Assembly: GCA_019914945.1 (NCBI GenBank)
Contig: CM034104.1
Coordinates: 3,970,501-4,034,500 of the forward strand
Direction: 5' to 3'
Length of the DNA stretch: 64,000 nucleotides
Origin: Typha latifolia
Lineage: Eukaryota; Streptophyta; Magnoliopsida; Poales; Typhaceae
A model generated the notes under the pieces. It searched no databases. It saw nothing but the letters and a program-made list of their open reading frames with translations, and was not told the DNA's origin. Positions within the stretch are counted from its first letter, which is position 1, and each line of letters starts with the position of its first letter. This document shows positions 38,002 through 50,949 of this stretch, in pieces. A program made the translations under genes and the position numbers.

Positions 38002-41000
38002 ATGGGGAAGACCTCGTACATGAGGTTGAAGGGAAGCAGCCACCTGCGGCAGCGGCTGGTTCTCTCGACGCTCGCTTCGACGCCGATCGTAGTGGAGGAA
38101 ATCCGCGCCGATGACACCTCGCCGGGCCTCCGCTCCCATGAGATCTCCCTCCTCCGCCTCCTCGAGAAGGTCTCCGATGACTGCCTCGTCGAGATCAACG
38201 AGACCGGTACGCATCGTAAAATTCCGCTTCGCTTGGAATCCAAGCTAAAGTTGATATCTTTGTTGGCTCGAGTGGAGTGAAGTCCTTTGAGGTGTATTTC
38301 TGTTGGTGTTTTCTTTGGGAATTAGGAACGAAGTTGAGGTACAAGCCGGGAGTTTTGATGGGAGGGAAGAATCTTGTGCATGATTGTGGCATCGGTCGCT
38401 CGATTGGGTACTTCATAGAGCCGTTAATCCTACTCGGTTTGTTCGGGAAGAAGCCCCTCTCCGTTAGGCTCAAAGGTTTGTTTGATTTTCTCTTTATCTG
38501 TGCCTTTGTGATTAATTTTGAGGCCCTCCCAGTGCTGTTGTAATGTATCTATCCTTTGGTTGTGTTTGGTTTGAGGCTAAGCCCAGAACTTGATTTTCTG
38601 GCTCATTTCTTAATCTTAATTTAGGTACTTCGAATTGTGCTGCGAAAATGTGTTGTTTGGTTGTGAACTAGGCTAAAAATGTGATTATTACTTTTGATGT
38701 CATGTGAAAAAGTGAAAAGAATATTAATTTTGGAGGGAAACAAATGATATATAAAATTAATAGACTAAAAAACCCTTTGGCTTTGATGATAAAATTTAAA
38801 AAGATTATTATTTTATCCATAAAAAGTTTTTAAATTACTAATTTGCGGGCTTATGTGTTTGTAAACTAGCAAATGGGTTTAGCATGCATTTAAGTCGGCA
38901 AACGGCCTTACAAGCAAGCAGCATGTAAACGGTTTGATACATGCATGTAAGTTGCAATGAGCTTACATACATGCATCTAAGCCACAGACGAGCTTACGTA
39001 CATGCATGTAAGCCCACAAACGAGCTTATGCGGTACCTAAACATATTATTATTTAATTTGTAATTTTGATTTTTCCTAAAACAACATAAGGTTAATGTCG
39101 TTTTTTTAGGTAATAACAAAATGTTACTATTTTTAATTTTATTTTGCTTATAAGCTCATGTGTATTACTATGTTATTATTTTAAAATTTTATAAGAAGTT
39201 TGTATTGCAAATTTTATTAAAAAAAGTGAGTTATTGCGGGCTTAACAAGCTCACGAGCCCGCAACCACTGTGTAATTTATTGTAGACTTACTGAATTTTA
39301 ATATTTTTTTGGAAGGAAATGTACTTATTTTGGAGAGAAATTAGAGATAGATGAGAAGATTTGAAATATGAGTGTAATTACTACTTTGTTGTGACATGAA
39401 AAGAGTAAAAATTATTTTTTTTACGGAAATTGAGTATGTATCATGCGAAAGTACTAAAATATTATTATAATTTATGAAACATAAATGCAAGTTAATCATT
39501 TTAAACCCACATTAAACCTATCAGTAAATTATATTAATTTTTTCTGTAATTTTTTCATTGGTGTTTACAAATATTTTTTCCCATGATTATTTTCTTTGTG
39601 AGCAATGGTGAAAGAAGAGCTCTTTAATAATAAAAGATGTAATTTTTGGAAGAGAGAGGAGAAAGGTGGGGAAAGAGAGAGGAGAGAGAATATTGACAAA
39701 ACATAAAATTGATAGATTTAAGTCATGTTAAGGGTAAAATTAAAATTAATTTGAATTAATATTAATAATTTTATTTTATTTTCTTTTTGGTTAGTGGGGA
39801 ATGAACTTGGTTAGAGAAAAATAAATAAAAAAATATGTTTGGTTATTGAACTTGGGTCCCTGACCAAGTTCAAGGACTCCCTTGATCTCAAAGCAAACAA
39901 TGGGCCCTAAGTATGTTCCTACAAATAATTTAATCTAAGATTCTAAATTACATGTGGGCATCATTCATGCTGTTATTAGTGCCAATCACGGACAACAATT
40001 AGATCCACTGTGTAATTTGATGTTCATGAGTATTGACACATAATGTAAAGTGATAGCTGATGGATTTTATTGATATATATCAACTACTCATTTCTTGTTT
40101 AATGTGAGTTGAAATTTGATGCTTCACTTGCAGGAATTACTAACGATCCTAAGGACCCATCTGTGGATACTTTCCGGACAACCACTTTGCATATGCTTAA
40201 GCGTTTCGGTGTTCCTTTAGAAGGATTGGAACTGAAGATTGAAAGCCGGGGTGCTCCACCTCTTGGTGGTGGAGAAGTCACCCTTCGAGTTCCTATTGTC
40301 CCTAATACTTTAACGGTAGCATATACTTTTTTTTTTCTAACAAATGTTTTATTTGGCTCGTGCCTATTATTTCACTTAAGCTTAATTGAATCCGTAGGCA
40401 ACCCATTGGGTAGATGAAGGAATGGTTAAGAGAATTAGGGGAGTAACATTCTCTACAAGAGTGTCCCCGCAGATTGGAAATCGTATGATATATGCTGCTC
40501 GTGGAATCTTGAATAGCTTCATTCCCGATGTCCATATATTCACCGACCATAGATCTGGTCCAGCTGGTGGAAGGTACTCTCAGACATTCTTCTGAACAAT
40601 AGTTGATTGGTATTCCTGGATATCCAGTACTAGATGCATTCTCACTTAGTGCTTGACAGTACTCAATTTTACGTATTGATTATTTCTCATTGGACATGCT
40701 AGGTCCTTCCTGTATATGGGAACCAGTTCTTTCATTTGATTAAGTATTACTATGATCTTGTAAATTTCACTCTTTGGCTCTACCCACCAATTATACAATA
40801 ATAGCCCTTTCACAATAGGGGTTATCCATATAATGACGACAATTATTTATGAAAGTTGGCTAAGTATCCTCTTCCAAGAAAAGAAGTATAATTCCTTTGC
40901 TTCTTATAATACCATTTCTGCTGCTTAAGGGATATCTGTTTGCTACCAATGGGGAATTGCTTCTTATTTCAATTCTAGATTATTAATTTGCACCAATTGA

Positions 41001-44000
41001 AGCTATATCTTCTCTATATATCTTATTCATGGTACTAAAAATTCTCTCATTTGTTCAAACTCATGATATGAAGAAGTTGAACATTCACTCTAATAATGTT
41101 CCTCAACAGAAGGACATCCTCTCAAGAGTGGGAGATTTCATAATATTTCTTATTGGTTGCTTTGTTTTCTAATAAGATGTTTATAGTCCGCTCGTATGGT
41201 TATATCTAATAGAGAATCAAATGTGTTGGTTTAGAACAGTGTTAACCTTATGATCGATGATTATGAATTATTTCCATTTAATATCAAATAACAAAAATAT
41301 TTGAATCATGGTTTGATATAGATTTACATGCAATCCTCAGTATTTTCATTTTTGTCCGCTAATTAGCCAAAAGATCAATGATGTCATGAGCTTAGGCTTT
41401 TGTCGACGACATAGAATATCCCTTTCTGTGTCCTAGGATACAACCCATAAAGGGTTTCCTTTCTTTGAAAATAAAACTTTGCGAGGGTTTTATGAAGTTT
41501 TAGTAGTTCTTCTACTTCCAAGATAAATATCCTTGCTTGTGCCTCCTAACAAGCAGAAGCAGGTTGTTGATTATAATCCTGGTGATATTGATATAACATC
41601 ATGAAGGGTTCTTCCATTTTGCATGGTTGAGCTAAACTCAAATAAGGGATAAAAGAACAATGAGAAGGAAATTAAAATAATAATCCATTATTCTCTATCA
41701 GCTTAAGTTTTTTTGATTTAGTTAACAAGGTTGGCCTAACAGGAATCAAAATCAAGACCTTTTGCTCTGATGTAAGTTGTTAACTCACTAATTAATCTAA
41801 AAGTTTAAGCTTTTAGAGGTAATTAATGAGTTAACATTTCTTACTACTTTTCTCCTCCTTCCTCTTCCTCAAAGGGAAGCACGTTACTCACTCCACGGGA
41901 ACTAGCCTAAGGGTTTCTCTTTATCTTGGGCATCCCATTTGAGCAGTTGTATGATTGTATTACATGCACCATTCTTGGCATAAGCTTTCCCTCCTAGTAT
42001 CTGACGTTATGGTATTGCATCCCTCTCGCCATTAGAGTAAGTAGTGAGGTAACATTTTTTTACCACTTCTCTCCTGCTACTCCCTCAGCGCTATTAGAGT
42101 ATTTGTAGGATTGTATGCACTATATTTGGCATTAGCTTTCCCTCCTAGTATCTAATTTTATGGTATTGCATCTCTCCTTCCATTGGAAATCATAGATGAG
42201 ATCATGGAACATCACATATCTATTTTCAAGGTTGGTTTTATCAACTAAATCTGCTCATGGCGAGTCATTCCAATCAGTGAATTGTTTTGGTTGTGTCCTT
42301 GATAGGCAATTGAGCATCTTCTCTATTGATATTAGACTTATTAGTTAGCTATCGAAATCTTACAAGCTATTTATTACCAACTTTGGTAATAAATGATTCT
42401 GTTCTGATCTAGTTTCTTAATAACCAGTAAGTTAACTCATGTGGCAGGTCACCAGGCTATGGCATATCTCTAGTTGCAGAGACAACGTCAGGCTGTTTAA
42501 TATCTGCAGATACTTCAGTAAGTTACCCAAAAGCTGACGAAATGGAGGAATATACTGAGGAGAAACCAGAGCTAATGCCTCCAGAGGATGTTGGTGTTCA
42601 AGTTGCTTCAATGCTACTCGAAGAAATAGATCAAGGAGGAGTGGTTGATTCAACCCACCAGGTCTGTTCTTTCATATTTATCCTTCTTTTTCACTTGTAA
42701 AATTCGAATTGATGCAATCTTATTATTTAAGTGCTGATGGGGCTTTCATATTGGCAGTCAAATTTAGTGATGTTATCATTGCATGTTTCCCCCCAATAGT
42801 TTTCAAGAACTTGAGTTATATTTCAGTTACAATGTGTTGACCTCCTTCCGTGCATTCAACAGAAAAGTTTGGTTGATATAAGGTTGGATATAGGAGTTTC
42901 TCAATAGAAATTAGAAGTTTCATGTACTACATGCTATTGGGCTAGCATCTCACTGCTAGGAAGTTTGTTCTTAGTATATTTTTCATTTCTATATACAAGG
43001 ATTTCTCTTTTTATTTGTCATTCTTTGTTTCTGTGTATGTGCATTTGGTCACTTCTGCGGTTGTTAGAATTCTCCAATGGTAGAAGTGAGTATAGTTGTA
43101 ATTGTACTTTTGTGCGCGAAATAAGGGTGTAATCAAATTTAAATAATCTGATACCGAATTTTCTCCGAGTCCAACTAACTCGGAGTCGGATCTTAATTTT
43201 TTGATCTATAAATAAATAGGTTAGATTCTGTTTGAGTAATTTTGGATCTAACCGGATCTAGATTCACAGCGGATCCTGTTCAAATATCCATCAGATCTCT
43301 GGTGGATATATAAGTTTCCTTTTTTCCTTTTTCTTTTTAAGCTCGTAGATAATGGTTATATAGTCCAATACTTAAATTATGTAAATAGAAGCCTTGGATT
43401 ACTGGAATTCTTATATAGCAATCTCGAGTCTCTCGAAAAATAACTTTTGCACAACTTTTATGGTTGCTTAATTTGTTAAAGCTTATGTCATTTTTGGTGA
43501 GATCATTAAAATATTGATGCTCTAATTTTTAGCTATTAAACTTTCATAATTGAGTCACAAATCTGTGACATGTTTCTTTGTAATAAGATTATTGTATTTT
43601 TCTTTATTTCATTGTATACTGGTTATTCATGAGGAATTCGAATCTGGTCCATTATGCAATTGAAATTGAATCATATTTAAGTCTGACATAATCCGATAAT
43701 AAATGAATTGGATATGGATGTAACAATTACCTATCCATTTGATATTTGATTTGAGTCTGAATTCAACAAAAATGGATAGGACTCCAATCTTTGTACACTG
43801 ATTGAATTCGATTTAATTACACTGCTAGCATGCAATATCTGCATATAAGCAGCAGCAATGCAGCATGCAATATCTGTAGTTACGGCTGCTCACCTGTCCC
43901 GATAGCTTGATGCCAGCCTGAAAATTTGGGCCACAATCTCGCCTGAGCCTGAACTAGGCCCAACCCAAGACTAATTCGATCAGGATCGGGATTAACCTCT

Positions 44001-45197
44001 CCTGGATCAGCCCGACCCGAAACCTGAAGCTTGAGGCGGCCAAGAACTTAAACTTGAAGCCTGGTCCGGAAGCTTAAATTTTTAGAATTCTTTTAGTGCA
44101 GTATTCAAAATTATTAATTATTTGGCCCTCTCTGTTTTTTTCCCTCCATTTGTACTTATATTTTTAAGTTTTGTCTTCCCTTATTTTTTTGTTTCCAATT
44201 TTCAAGATAGCTTTTACTGTTTCTTTCTCTTTTGTCTGTCCAAGATGGAATGACAGTTCCATATGTTTTAATCTTTTTTACCTTTCCTCTTTTCTTGTTT
44301 TACCTTCCATCCTCATTTAATTATTATCTTTTCAATTATTTCCAAGACTGACTGACAGCTCATGCTCATGCTCATGATGGCCATTTTTTTCTCTTCATTT
44401 TCTCCCTGTTTTAAGAAACCGTGGCCCCAACCCAGGTGGGCCTGTGGCCACCCTGTTGAATTTGATGCATACAATTTGTCACATCTTGAACACCTGTAAG
44501 GAGTTGAGAATTTGCATATTCTTTTTGTTCTACGGATCTGATGGAAGATATATCTGGGATATATGCTGCATAAAGTTTTTAGATGGGTCTTCATCACAAA
44601 GATAAGTAAAATTTTGAGGCAATACTGGATAAAACTACAGTCTCAAATCCTTTGAGGTCATTCCAGTTCAAAAGGTTACATTCTTCATAGGTGCTTAAGA
44701 AGTCTTGATAACTATAAAGATTTCAAATTTAGAACAATGGGCATGTGCTTTTTTCTTGATTATCCTGTCTTCATTTTTTCAGCTTGTTGTACTTCTGTAC
44801 TTATTCAAAAGAGATCCTGAATTAGTACATTCAAACATCTTCATACTTAACTGGCATATCTCAAATATTGCACTAAGAGAACAGTTTGCAACATGCATAA
44901 CAATTATGCCAGCTTTGCGTTAAGATTTAAGAAATTGTGCTCGCCTTTAACTGAACTTTCTAACAATTTAGTTTGGATTGTTTGCAGGGTTTGCTGTTTC
45001 TTCTGTGCGCTCTATGCCCACAGGATGTATCAAAGGTTCGAGTGGGGAAGCTTACACCTTATGGTATAGAGACTCTTAGAAACATTAGGGATTTTCTTGG
45101 TGTTAAGTTTGTTATCAAGCCAGATCCGGAATCAACCACAGTCATATTAACATGTGTTGGTTGCGGAATGAAGAACCTCTCCCGAAAGATATCATGA
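38002..45197 (+). CDS. RCL1: RNA 3'-terminal phosphate cyclase-like protein (RCL1)
   Basis: RCL1 is a nucleolar protein needed for early 18S rRNA processing with U3 snoRNP and the BMS1 GTPase. It is related to RNA cyclases but is not known to cyclise RNA ends. Exons: 38002-38206, 38326-38475, 40134-40315, 40398-40573, 42448-42661, 44988-45197, with GT-AG borders and matching phases, giving 378 residues, close to the size of animal RCL1. Recognisable family blocks are LRQRLVLSTL near the N-terminus, SYxEINETGTKLRYKPG-like sequence across the first junction, RTTTLHMLKRFGV, EVTLRVPIV, DHRSGPAGGRSPGYGISL, and the C-terminal TPYGIETLRNIRDFLGVKF. The start ATG is the first after a leader in which the frame is otherwise opened only by a TTG. 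Exon 1 is GC-rich. Introns 2, 4 and 5 are 1.7-2.3 kb and carry inserted repeats. Confidence 0.93.
38556..39908. mobile_element. Probable DNA transposon remnant in RCL1 intron 2
   Basis: The left border (GTTGTGTTTGGTTTGAGGCT) and the reversed right border (CCATTGTTTGCTTTGAGATC) form imperfect inverted ends. The right end shares 'CTCAAAGCAAAC' with the Tourist-like element in the SecA1 intron. The 1.35-kb interior is non-coding and includes the tandem array at 38,870-39,030. Borders are approximate and no clear target duplication was found. Confidence 0.45.
38870..39030. repeat. Degenerate minisatellite with ACATGCATGTAAG-type units
   Basis: About four to five imperfect units of 30-40 bp contain ATGCATGTAAG, a variable spacer and ACGAGCTTA. 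They are most regular at 38,935-39,030. The array contains several palindromic ATGCAT cores and lies inside the insertion in RCL1 intron 2. Confidence 0.6.
43124..43826. mobile_element. Inverted-end element in RCL1 intron 5
   Basis: The left end AGGGTGTAATCAAATTTAAA and the reversed right end CAGTGTAATTAAATCGAATT are related inverted termini. The 700-bp interior has further 'GGATCTAACCGGATC'-like and 'CCGATAATAAATGAATTGGATATG' segments typical of plant non-autonomous elements, and no coding sequence. Borders are good to a few bases. Confidence 0.5.
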
Positions 45198-45635
45198 GCA
45201 AAGAGATGATGCTTTTTGCCTGACTTCTTAATTGATCTTTGAGCCCCTATGAAGCAGTTCCAGTTTCATAGCTTGCTGCCAATGTCTTTATCATTTCCAG
45301 TACGAGATATTAAAAATCTTGGTCCTAGCTGGACTAGATTCATGGTATAGAAAACATCATTTTGTATCACTAGGATATGATGTTACTACTTACTAGAGGG
45401 GGGAATGTAGAAATATATCTCTATTCACAGGAGGATGGGTTTCATTGGGTAGAAAACTGCAATTGGGAAAATCTTTGTCCGACCTTTCTTCTAACCTATT
45501 CTGATGTACTTGCTACATGTCACAGAATCTTGAATTTATTTTTGGGCTTTTAATGGCTTGGAGTTGGTGATATTTATTGGTAAGACTTGGCAAAACCTAG
45601 TAATTGATTGTATTTCTCGGAGTTGCCAGTGTAGA

Positions 45636-45801
45636 ATTTCCAGCAGGGCTTTTACAATTTAATTATATTTGATTTTTTGATTTAGCATATAAAATTTAGT
45701 GTATATCTGTTTTTATAATTGATGTATATTTTGTTACAACAGAATACACACAATTTGAAAAATTAAAAGATAATTAAAGTGCAAAAGCTCCGATTTCCAG
45801 C
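45636..45801. mobile_element. MITE copy A with perfect 9-bp target duplication
   Basis: The element (45,645-45,792, 148 bp) has ends GGGCTTTTACAATTTAATTA and, reversed, GGAGCTTTTGCACTTTAATT. It is flanked by identical ATTTCCAGC at 45,636-45,644 and 45,793-45,801. A 9-bp duplication with A/T-rich inverted ends suggests a Mutator-type (MULE-driven) non-autonomous element. Confidence 0.7.
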
Positions 45802-46056
45802 GTAATTAAGCAAATGACTGACTGGTTGAGCACAGATAGAAAGGAAATTAGCTACTAAGCATCCTTTTCTAAACACAATGTGTACAGGCAATTTGACAGG
45901 AAGATCAATTTGGACCACCAACAGATCAAATTCATGAAAGGATTCAAATCAAGCTAATGCCTGAGTTCCAGAATATTGAAACATGAGACAACTTCTCCGA
46001 GACTATTTAATATTTACAGGTCTAAACGTGAGATCTTCTCTTTTCTGAGAAGAATA

Positions 46057-46257
46057 TGTTTCTTAGGGGACTTTTGTAAGTTTAATTGTATTTAATTTTT
46101 TAATTTATAGTAATAAATTTTAGTATGCATTGCATATGTAAATTATGTGCATTTTATTATAAATATGTATTAATTATATAAATTATATGCACTGAATTTT
46201 TGTATATTAAGTTGAAAAACTAAATGCAATTAAATTGTAAAAACTCCCTGTTGCTTA
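46057..46257. mobile_element. MITE copy B with 9-bp target duplication (one mismatch)
   Basis: The element (46,066-46,248, 183 bp) has ends GGGGACTTTTGTAAGTTTAA and, reversed, GGGAGTTTTTACAATTTAAT. Flanks are TGTTTCTTA (46,057-46,065) and TGTTGCTTA (46,249-46,257), matching at 8 of 9 bases. It belongs to the same family as the copies at 45,645, 27,310 and 27,500. Confidence 0.7.
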
Positions 46258-49029
46258 CATCAAGCTCCATCCAACCAAAATAATGGATCATACATTAAAT
46301 GACAATTGAAAGCCCTCTATCCAGAACGCTAATTGACAATTGAAAGCATACTAACTCAAATGACTGTTATTTTGACAGTTGAAATCATTTTTCACTTAGT
46401 GCAATGTAAATTTCAAGAAGGTATGAGTATGTCCACCTCCCTGAAAACCACCATGTAACAATGGCAAAGCATCCGCATTTTTCACAAATGATCAGTAACT
46501 TCAGTTGATATATGCATTTGCAGAATAAAAACTCAGCTTAAGCAAATAAGTATTAAGTATAAACTTATGTTTTTACCATATTGATATACATTGGGTTTTC
46601 GTGATAAAATGTTGAACAAAAATAACTGCATTACAGTATATCCACAAGTGTACATGTGTGTATTGCATGCCTACCCTAAACATGGAGCAGATGATTGCTA
46701 TGGAAGAAAAAGAAAGAGAATTCTTGGTGAATTTCTCAATCAACCAATAATAATGCTATCCACAGGCACAGATCACTTGGAACAGATCACTTGGTACATG
46801 TCAGAGTTGCTGCCACTTATTAGGCTTTTCAATCCCTCCTAACACAAGTTATACCAAATTTTCATGTGATCAGAAGCAAATTTGAAAATTTTGGTCAGTC
46901 AACTATTGCTTTTAGTATACTAATTATTTGAATTTGATGATGTAGCTCTGCTTTAAAAGGTGTTATAACCAAAAAACAGCTGTGGCAAAGTATTGACAAC
47001 CTTTGAAGGACATTCATATCCTGAAAGAAAAAAAGAAGAAAATGAGATAAATACAAGATAATTACAGCTCTAATATTCTCCATATACTGTAGCTTAAATT
47101 TTCCAACCTATTAAGAGACATAAAATAATGATGATCTTTAAGACATAGATGTGAATGACTTCATTCAAAATTACATAGAAGAACATGTTGCATGGCTTTC
47201 CAAAAATATGTAATAATAAGATTTTCGCAAGTTGATGGAGACAGCTGTCCATCTGGAAGTAATGGTAGCGATAATACAATTCACTTTGGAATCATTTTTA
47301 ATTTAGAAGTATATTTACACTCTTACAGTTGATTGAATCATACAGAATTGAACAAAATAATTTTGATGATGGAAACATGTAACAACACATATTTCTTCTG
47401 GGGAAGAATACAACTTTCCAGAGGGTTTCAATGGCAAATTGTCCGCTTAAATCTACACCATGACTAACAATTTGTAGAATTGAATAATTCATAGGTGGAA
47501 GGATAAAGAACATGCAAAAGGTACTACTTAAAAATGCCGCCAATACATCATGAAAAGATAAATTATGAAAGTACATAGTTCAACTCTTAGTTCTTCTGAA
47601 ACATGATGGAAGATTGTCATGACATGCTCTAGGGGTTAGGAAATGGATTATATACCTTGACAAGCTTGGAAAACTTTAACAGATGTCATGTAGAAGTGAC
47701 CTGTTTTTTTACTTGGTACTTCTTTTATTTGTATCTTTTTTTCTTTTTCTTTTTTTATTTTATTTTATTTTTATTTTTTGAAAAGGAACCGACTGTCTTT
47801 GACTTGCATTTATATGGAAAAACAGAAGAGCTTGCTTAAAAAAGTGTAATAGGTGTTGACACTCCAGTAGACTATGTATAGATCAATCTGGATTCTGACT
47901 TATGCAAAGACAACAAAGGATATCAAAATAGAAAAGGAAGGGTAATTTTTCTTGGCTAAATTATAAATGTGTGCCATACGTCTTGCTAAGAGTCCGGGAC
48001 AGTGGTTTATTCTTGTTCAATAACTAGCATCACACAACAATCACCACTCTGAGGCATAATTTAGCCTCGCAGGCAAGATTGGTCAATAACTAGCTTCACC
48101 TCAGCATTTATTTTCTTTTAACCTTTCTTTTATTAGAAACATTTCTGTGATCTGTCATGCTAGTGATGGCGCTCACTTCAAGAGGGATCAGATTCCATCA
48201 AAGACCAGAAAATCAAGCAAATTCGTATTCTGTTGATCCTTCATCGATCAATTTAATTTATAGAGTAGTTAAGATTGATAAACTCCACATGGGTTGGTGC
48301 TACAGCAATGAGGAAAAGGCATTGCTGCAAACTGCTATAACTCAGGTAGTCTAAGACTCTAAGGACATTCCAGATGGATTAGTAAGTAGTAATACAGACT
48401 TCCACATAAAAAGCAAGGGCTACACAGCAGCACAATAAGGAATCCATCAGAAGTAACCCAATTTGTTCAGCAGGAAAGCTATGAAGTTCCCTGGTGAAAC
48501 AACATACTCATAAAAGTCTCCAACTATTTCTTAAATTACATATGTAGCAGATGTTATAGCTGATAGGGGAAGAATGAGGACATGAGAAGGTCAAAGGGTT
48601 ATAACATTTATTCATAACATATTCCAGAATATTATACACAAAGAATATAATGGAAACTATTATAACTTTGTAAGATGTAACATATTAGTTTAGAAAAAAA
48701 ATTTAGCACCAGTAAACAAAATGATAAGAAATAACTTGATGAAAGGAAGAACCTAACAAAAAAGAAATAATCCAACCTGAACAAAGTGCTTTACTCAACC
48801 CAAGTGACATAGGTTCCATGATTGTAGCAAGTCAGAAGACATAAACACCTTTTTCCCGATTAGTACAGAAACAACTTTATAGTCTTGCAGGTACCACAGC
48901 CATCGGACACTCAAGAGTGATGACATTTTCCTGATGGATCTTCCCATATAAGATGGGCTAATCTGAAAATTATGAGGTCTCCACTAGCTCGACTGTCTTC
49001 ATACTTTTATGCCACAATAACATTATGCA

Positions 49030-50892
49030 CTATGTCGTATTGATATTCTTCTGACCAACATCTAGCCCCTCAACCAGTATGTTGCTTACTTTATCACCAC
49101 CAGCAATTTGGTAGTTTTCACTGGTTCCATTATTTTCTTCTACATCTGCATTCCCTACCAACAAAGCATGTGTCTGGGGATCAGGCACCCAACCATTTTC
49201 TAGCATCTGATCCAAAAACTTGCAAGCTTCACTCTTATGGCCTTCCTTCACTAGGCCAGATATCACTATGTTACATATTCTAGGACTTTGGAGTTCACCG
49301 TGATTTATTACTTTAGCTAAGCTATCCACTATCTTATTCAATAAATTAGATGTTGCCATATTAAAAACTAACATTTCAAGTGTTTCAAGGTCTGGAATAA
49401 AGCCATGATGCACCATATTATTAAACAAAACAGCAGCTTCCCATATTGTGGTTTTAGTGCAGAAGCTGCGTAGTAGAACACGGTACATTGAGACATCTAG
49501 TATACAACCTTCCAGCAACATTTGTGCAAAAAGTGCTAGCACCTCCTTTTCTTTCTTCAAATCCAGCAATTCAAGCAAGATTGTGGCATATGTTATAGGC
49601 ATACAAGAGTTACCATTGCAAACTGCCAAAGAACGCAGTCTGATAGCTTCACGCACATTTCCATCAAGACAGTTCCCCTGAATTAACATATTGAGTGACT
49701 TTGCAGTGACACTGTAGCCTTTACCAGCAAGATAGCAAAAGATCTCAGTAGCTTCCTCAATCCTCTTCACATGACACAAACCCTCTATTAGTTCCGAGCA
49801 AGATTCTGAATCCACATACAAGTCATGGACACTGGCCCATCTAAACACATCTAAAGCATTCTCATACAAGCCCATGTTACAGTAACCAGTTATAATTGCA
49901 GAATAAGTACTCTCATCAGGCATAAAGGAAGATATGACCATTCTACATATAACTTCATATGCTCTTTTGACGTTTCCTTTGTTGCAAAACGCTCTTATAA
50001 TAATATTCCAAGAGTTAATATTGCTCAGCCCCCTCTTGTCAATCTTTTTCAGATAGATAGTTGCCTCATGAAATCGGCCCACATTGCAGAAGCCTCTCAG
50101 CAATGCGTTGCATGGCTCAGTTTCCCAAATACAGTCTTCATCCAGGAAGATCATTGCTTCAGAGAACTTTCCCAATTTACAATAGCCATTTACAATATCG
50201 ACATACATGCTAGTCAATGGAGCAAACCCCAACTCTATCAGCTCTTCAAAAAGATCAACAGCATCATCCAACAAATTATTTTCACACAAACATGAAATCA
50301 GAGCACCGTACAGGGAATCATCCAGTTGAAGACCATTATCTTTCATCATTCGGAACAACTTAGTCCCTTCCTCAAACTTATTAAACCTGCAAAAGAGAGG
50401 TATAACTCTAAAATAAAAATCATAATCTGGAGTGCAGCCAAGCTCTAACATTTGATTCCAGATCTCAACAGATTCATCTACCCTGCCGCTCGAGCAAAGA
50501 GCCGCAATGACTATCTCAAAGGTCTGACTGTTTGGTGTGCATTGCTTGTTTCTCATCCTGTGAAACTGGTCCAGCGCTAAGTCCACGCGCCCCCACTCGC
50601 ATAGGACTTTTATCAAGCAATTCAATGTTTCAACATCAGGAATAATTCCTGCTTTCACCATGTCCTTATATACAAGCATAAATGACTGGAAACCTCTCCC
50701 TTCCAAGACCGAAGCACGCAATATCGCGTTGCAGGATGAGAGCGAAATCACACTATTTACAGTGTGAAGACCAGTTTCTACAGGGTTATGGGCAGGATCG
50801 GCACTCGCCACGCTTGAGAAGAAGCGATGCTTGAGAGAGAACCAGATAGGTGATCTCCTGGATCGAACTAAAGGTGGAAACTTTGATGCCAT
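49030..50892 (-). CDS. P-class pentatricopeptide repeat protein, probably mitochondrial
   Basis: PPR proteins bind organelle transcripts through arrays of 35-residue helical hairpins and act in RNA splicing, stability, processing or translation. The gene has no intron in its 620-codon frame, as is usual for PPR genes. Residues 1-27 are rich in Arg, Ser and hydrophobics with few acids (RSRRSPIWFSLKHRFFSS), fitting a mitochondrial presequence; plastid targeting cannot be excluded. From about residue 85 to 570 there are roughly 13 tandem P-type motifs, for example TYSAIITGYCNMGLYENALD. No E, DYW, SMR or other C-terminal domain follows, only an acidic polar tail. The RNA target is unknown. The start is the first ATG after a predicted leader intron. 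Confidence 0.88.
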   Translation of the reverse strand: MASKFPPLVRSRRSPIWFSLKHRFFSSVASADPAHNPVETGLHTVNSVISLSSCNAILRASVLEGRGFQSFMLVYKDMVKAGIIPDVETLNCLIKVLCEWGRVDLALDQFHRMRNKQCTPNSQTFEIVIAALCSSGRVDESVEIWNQMLELGCTPDYDFYFRVIPLFCRFNKFEEGTKLFRMMKDNGLQLDDSLYGALISCLCENNLLDDAVDLFEELIELGFAPLTSMYVDIVNGYCKLGKFSEAMIFLDEDCIWETEPCNALLRGFCNVGRFHEATIYLKKIDKRGLSNINSWNIIIRAFCNKGNVKRAYEVICRMVISSFMPDESTYSAIITGYCNMGLYENALDVFRWASVHDLYVDSESCSELIEGLCHVKRIEEATEIFCYLAGKGYSVTAKSLNMLIQGNCLDGNVREAIRLRSLAVCNGNSCMPITYATILLELLDLKKEKEVLALFAQMLLEGCILDVSMYRVLLRSFCTKTTIWEAAVLFNNMVHHGFIPDLETLEMLVFNMATSNLLNKIVDSLAKVINHGELQSPRICNIVISGLVKEGHKSEACKFLDQMLENGWVPDPQTHALLVGNADVEENNGTSENYQIAGGDKVSNILVEGLDVGQKNINTT

Positions 50893-50949
50893 TGAGATGA
50901 AACTTCTACTGCAATCAGAAGTGGACGATCACTTCGGCGGATATATGAC

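Larger units (their letters stand above)
45198..49029. other. Gene-free DNA between the convergent RCL1 and PPR genes
   Basis: The two genes point towards each other, so the outer few hundred bases on each side should be their 3'UTRs. In between are two related MITEs (45,636-45,801 and 46,057-46,257), a T-rich run near 47,700-47,780, and AT-rich sequence with no supported gene. Confidence 0.6.
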
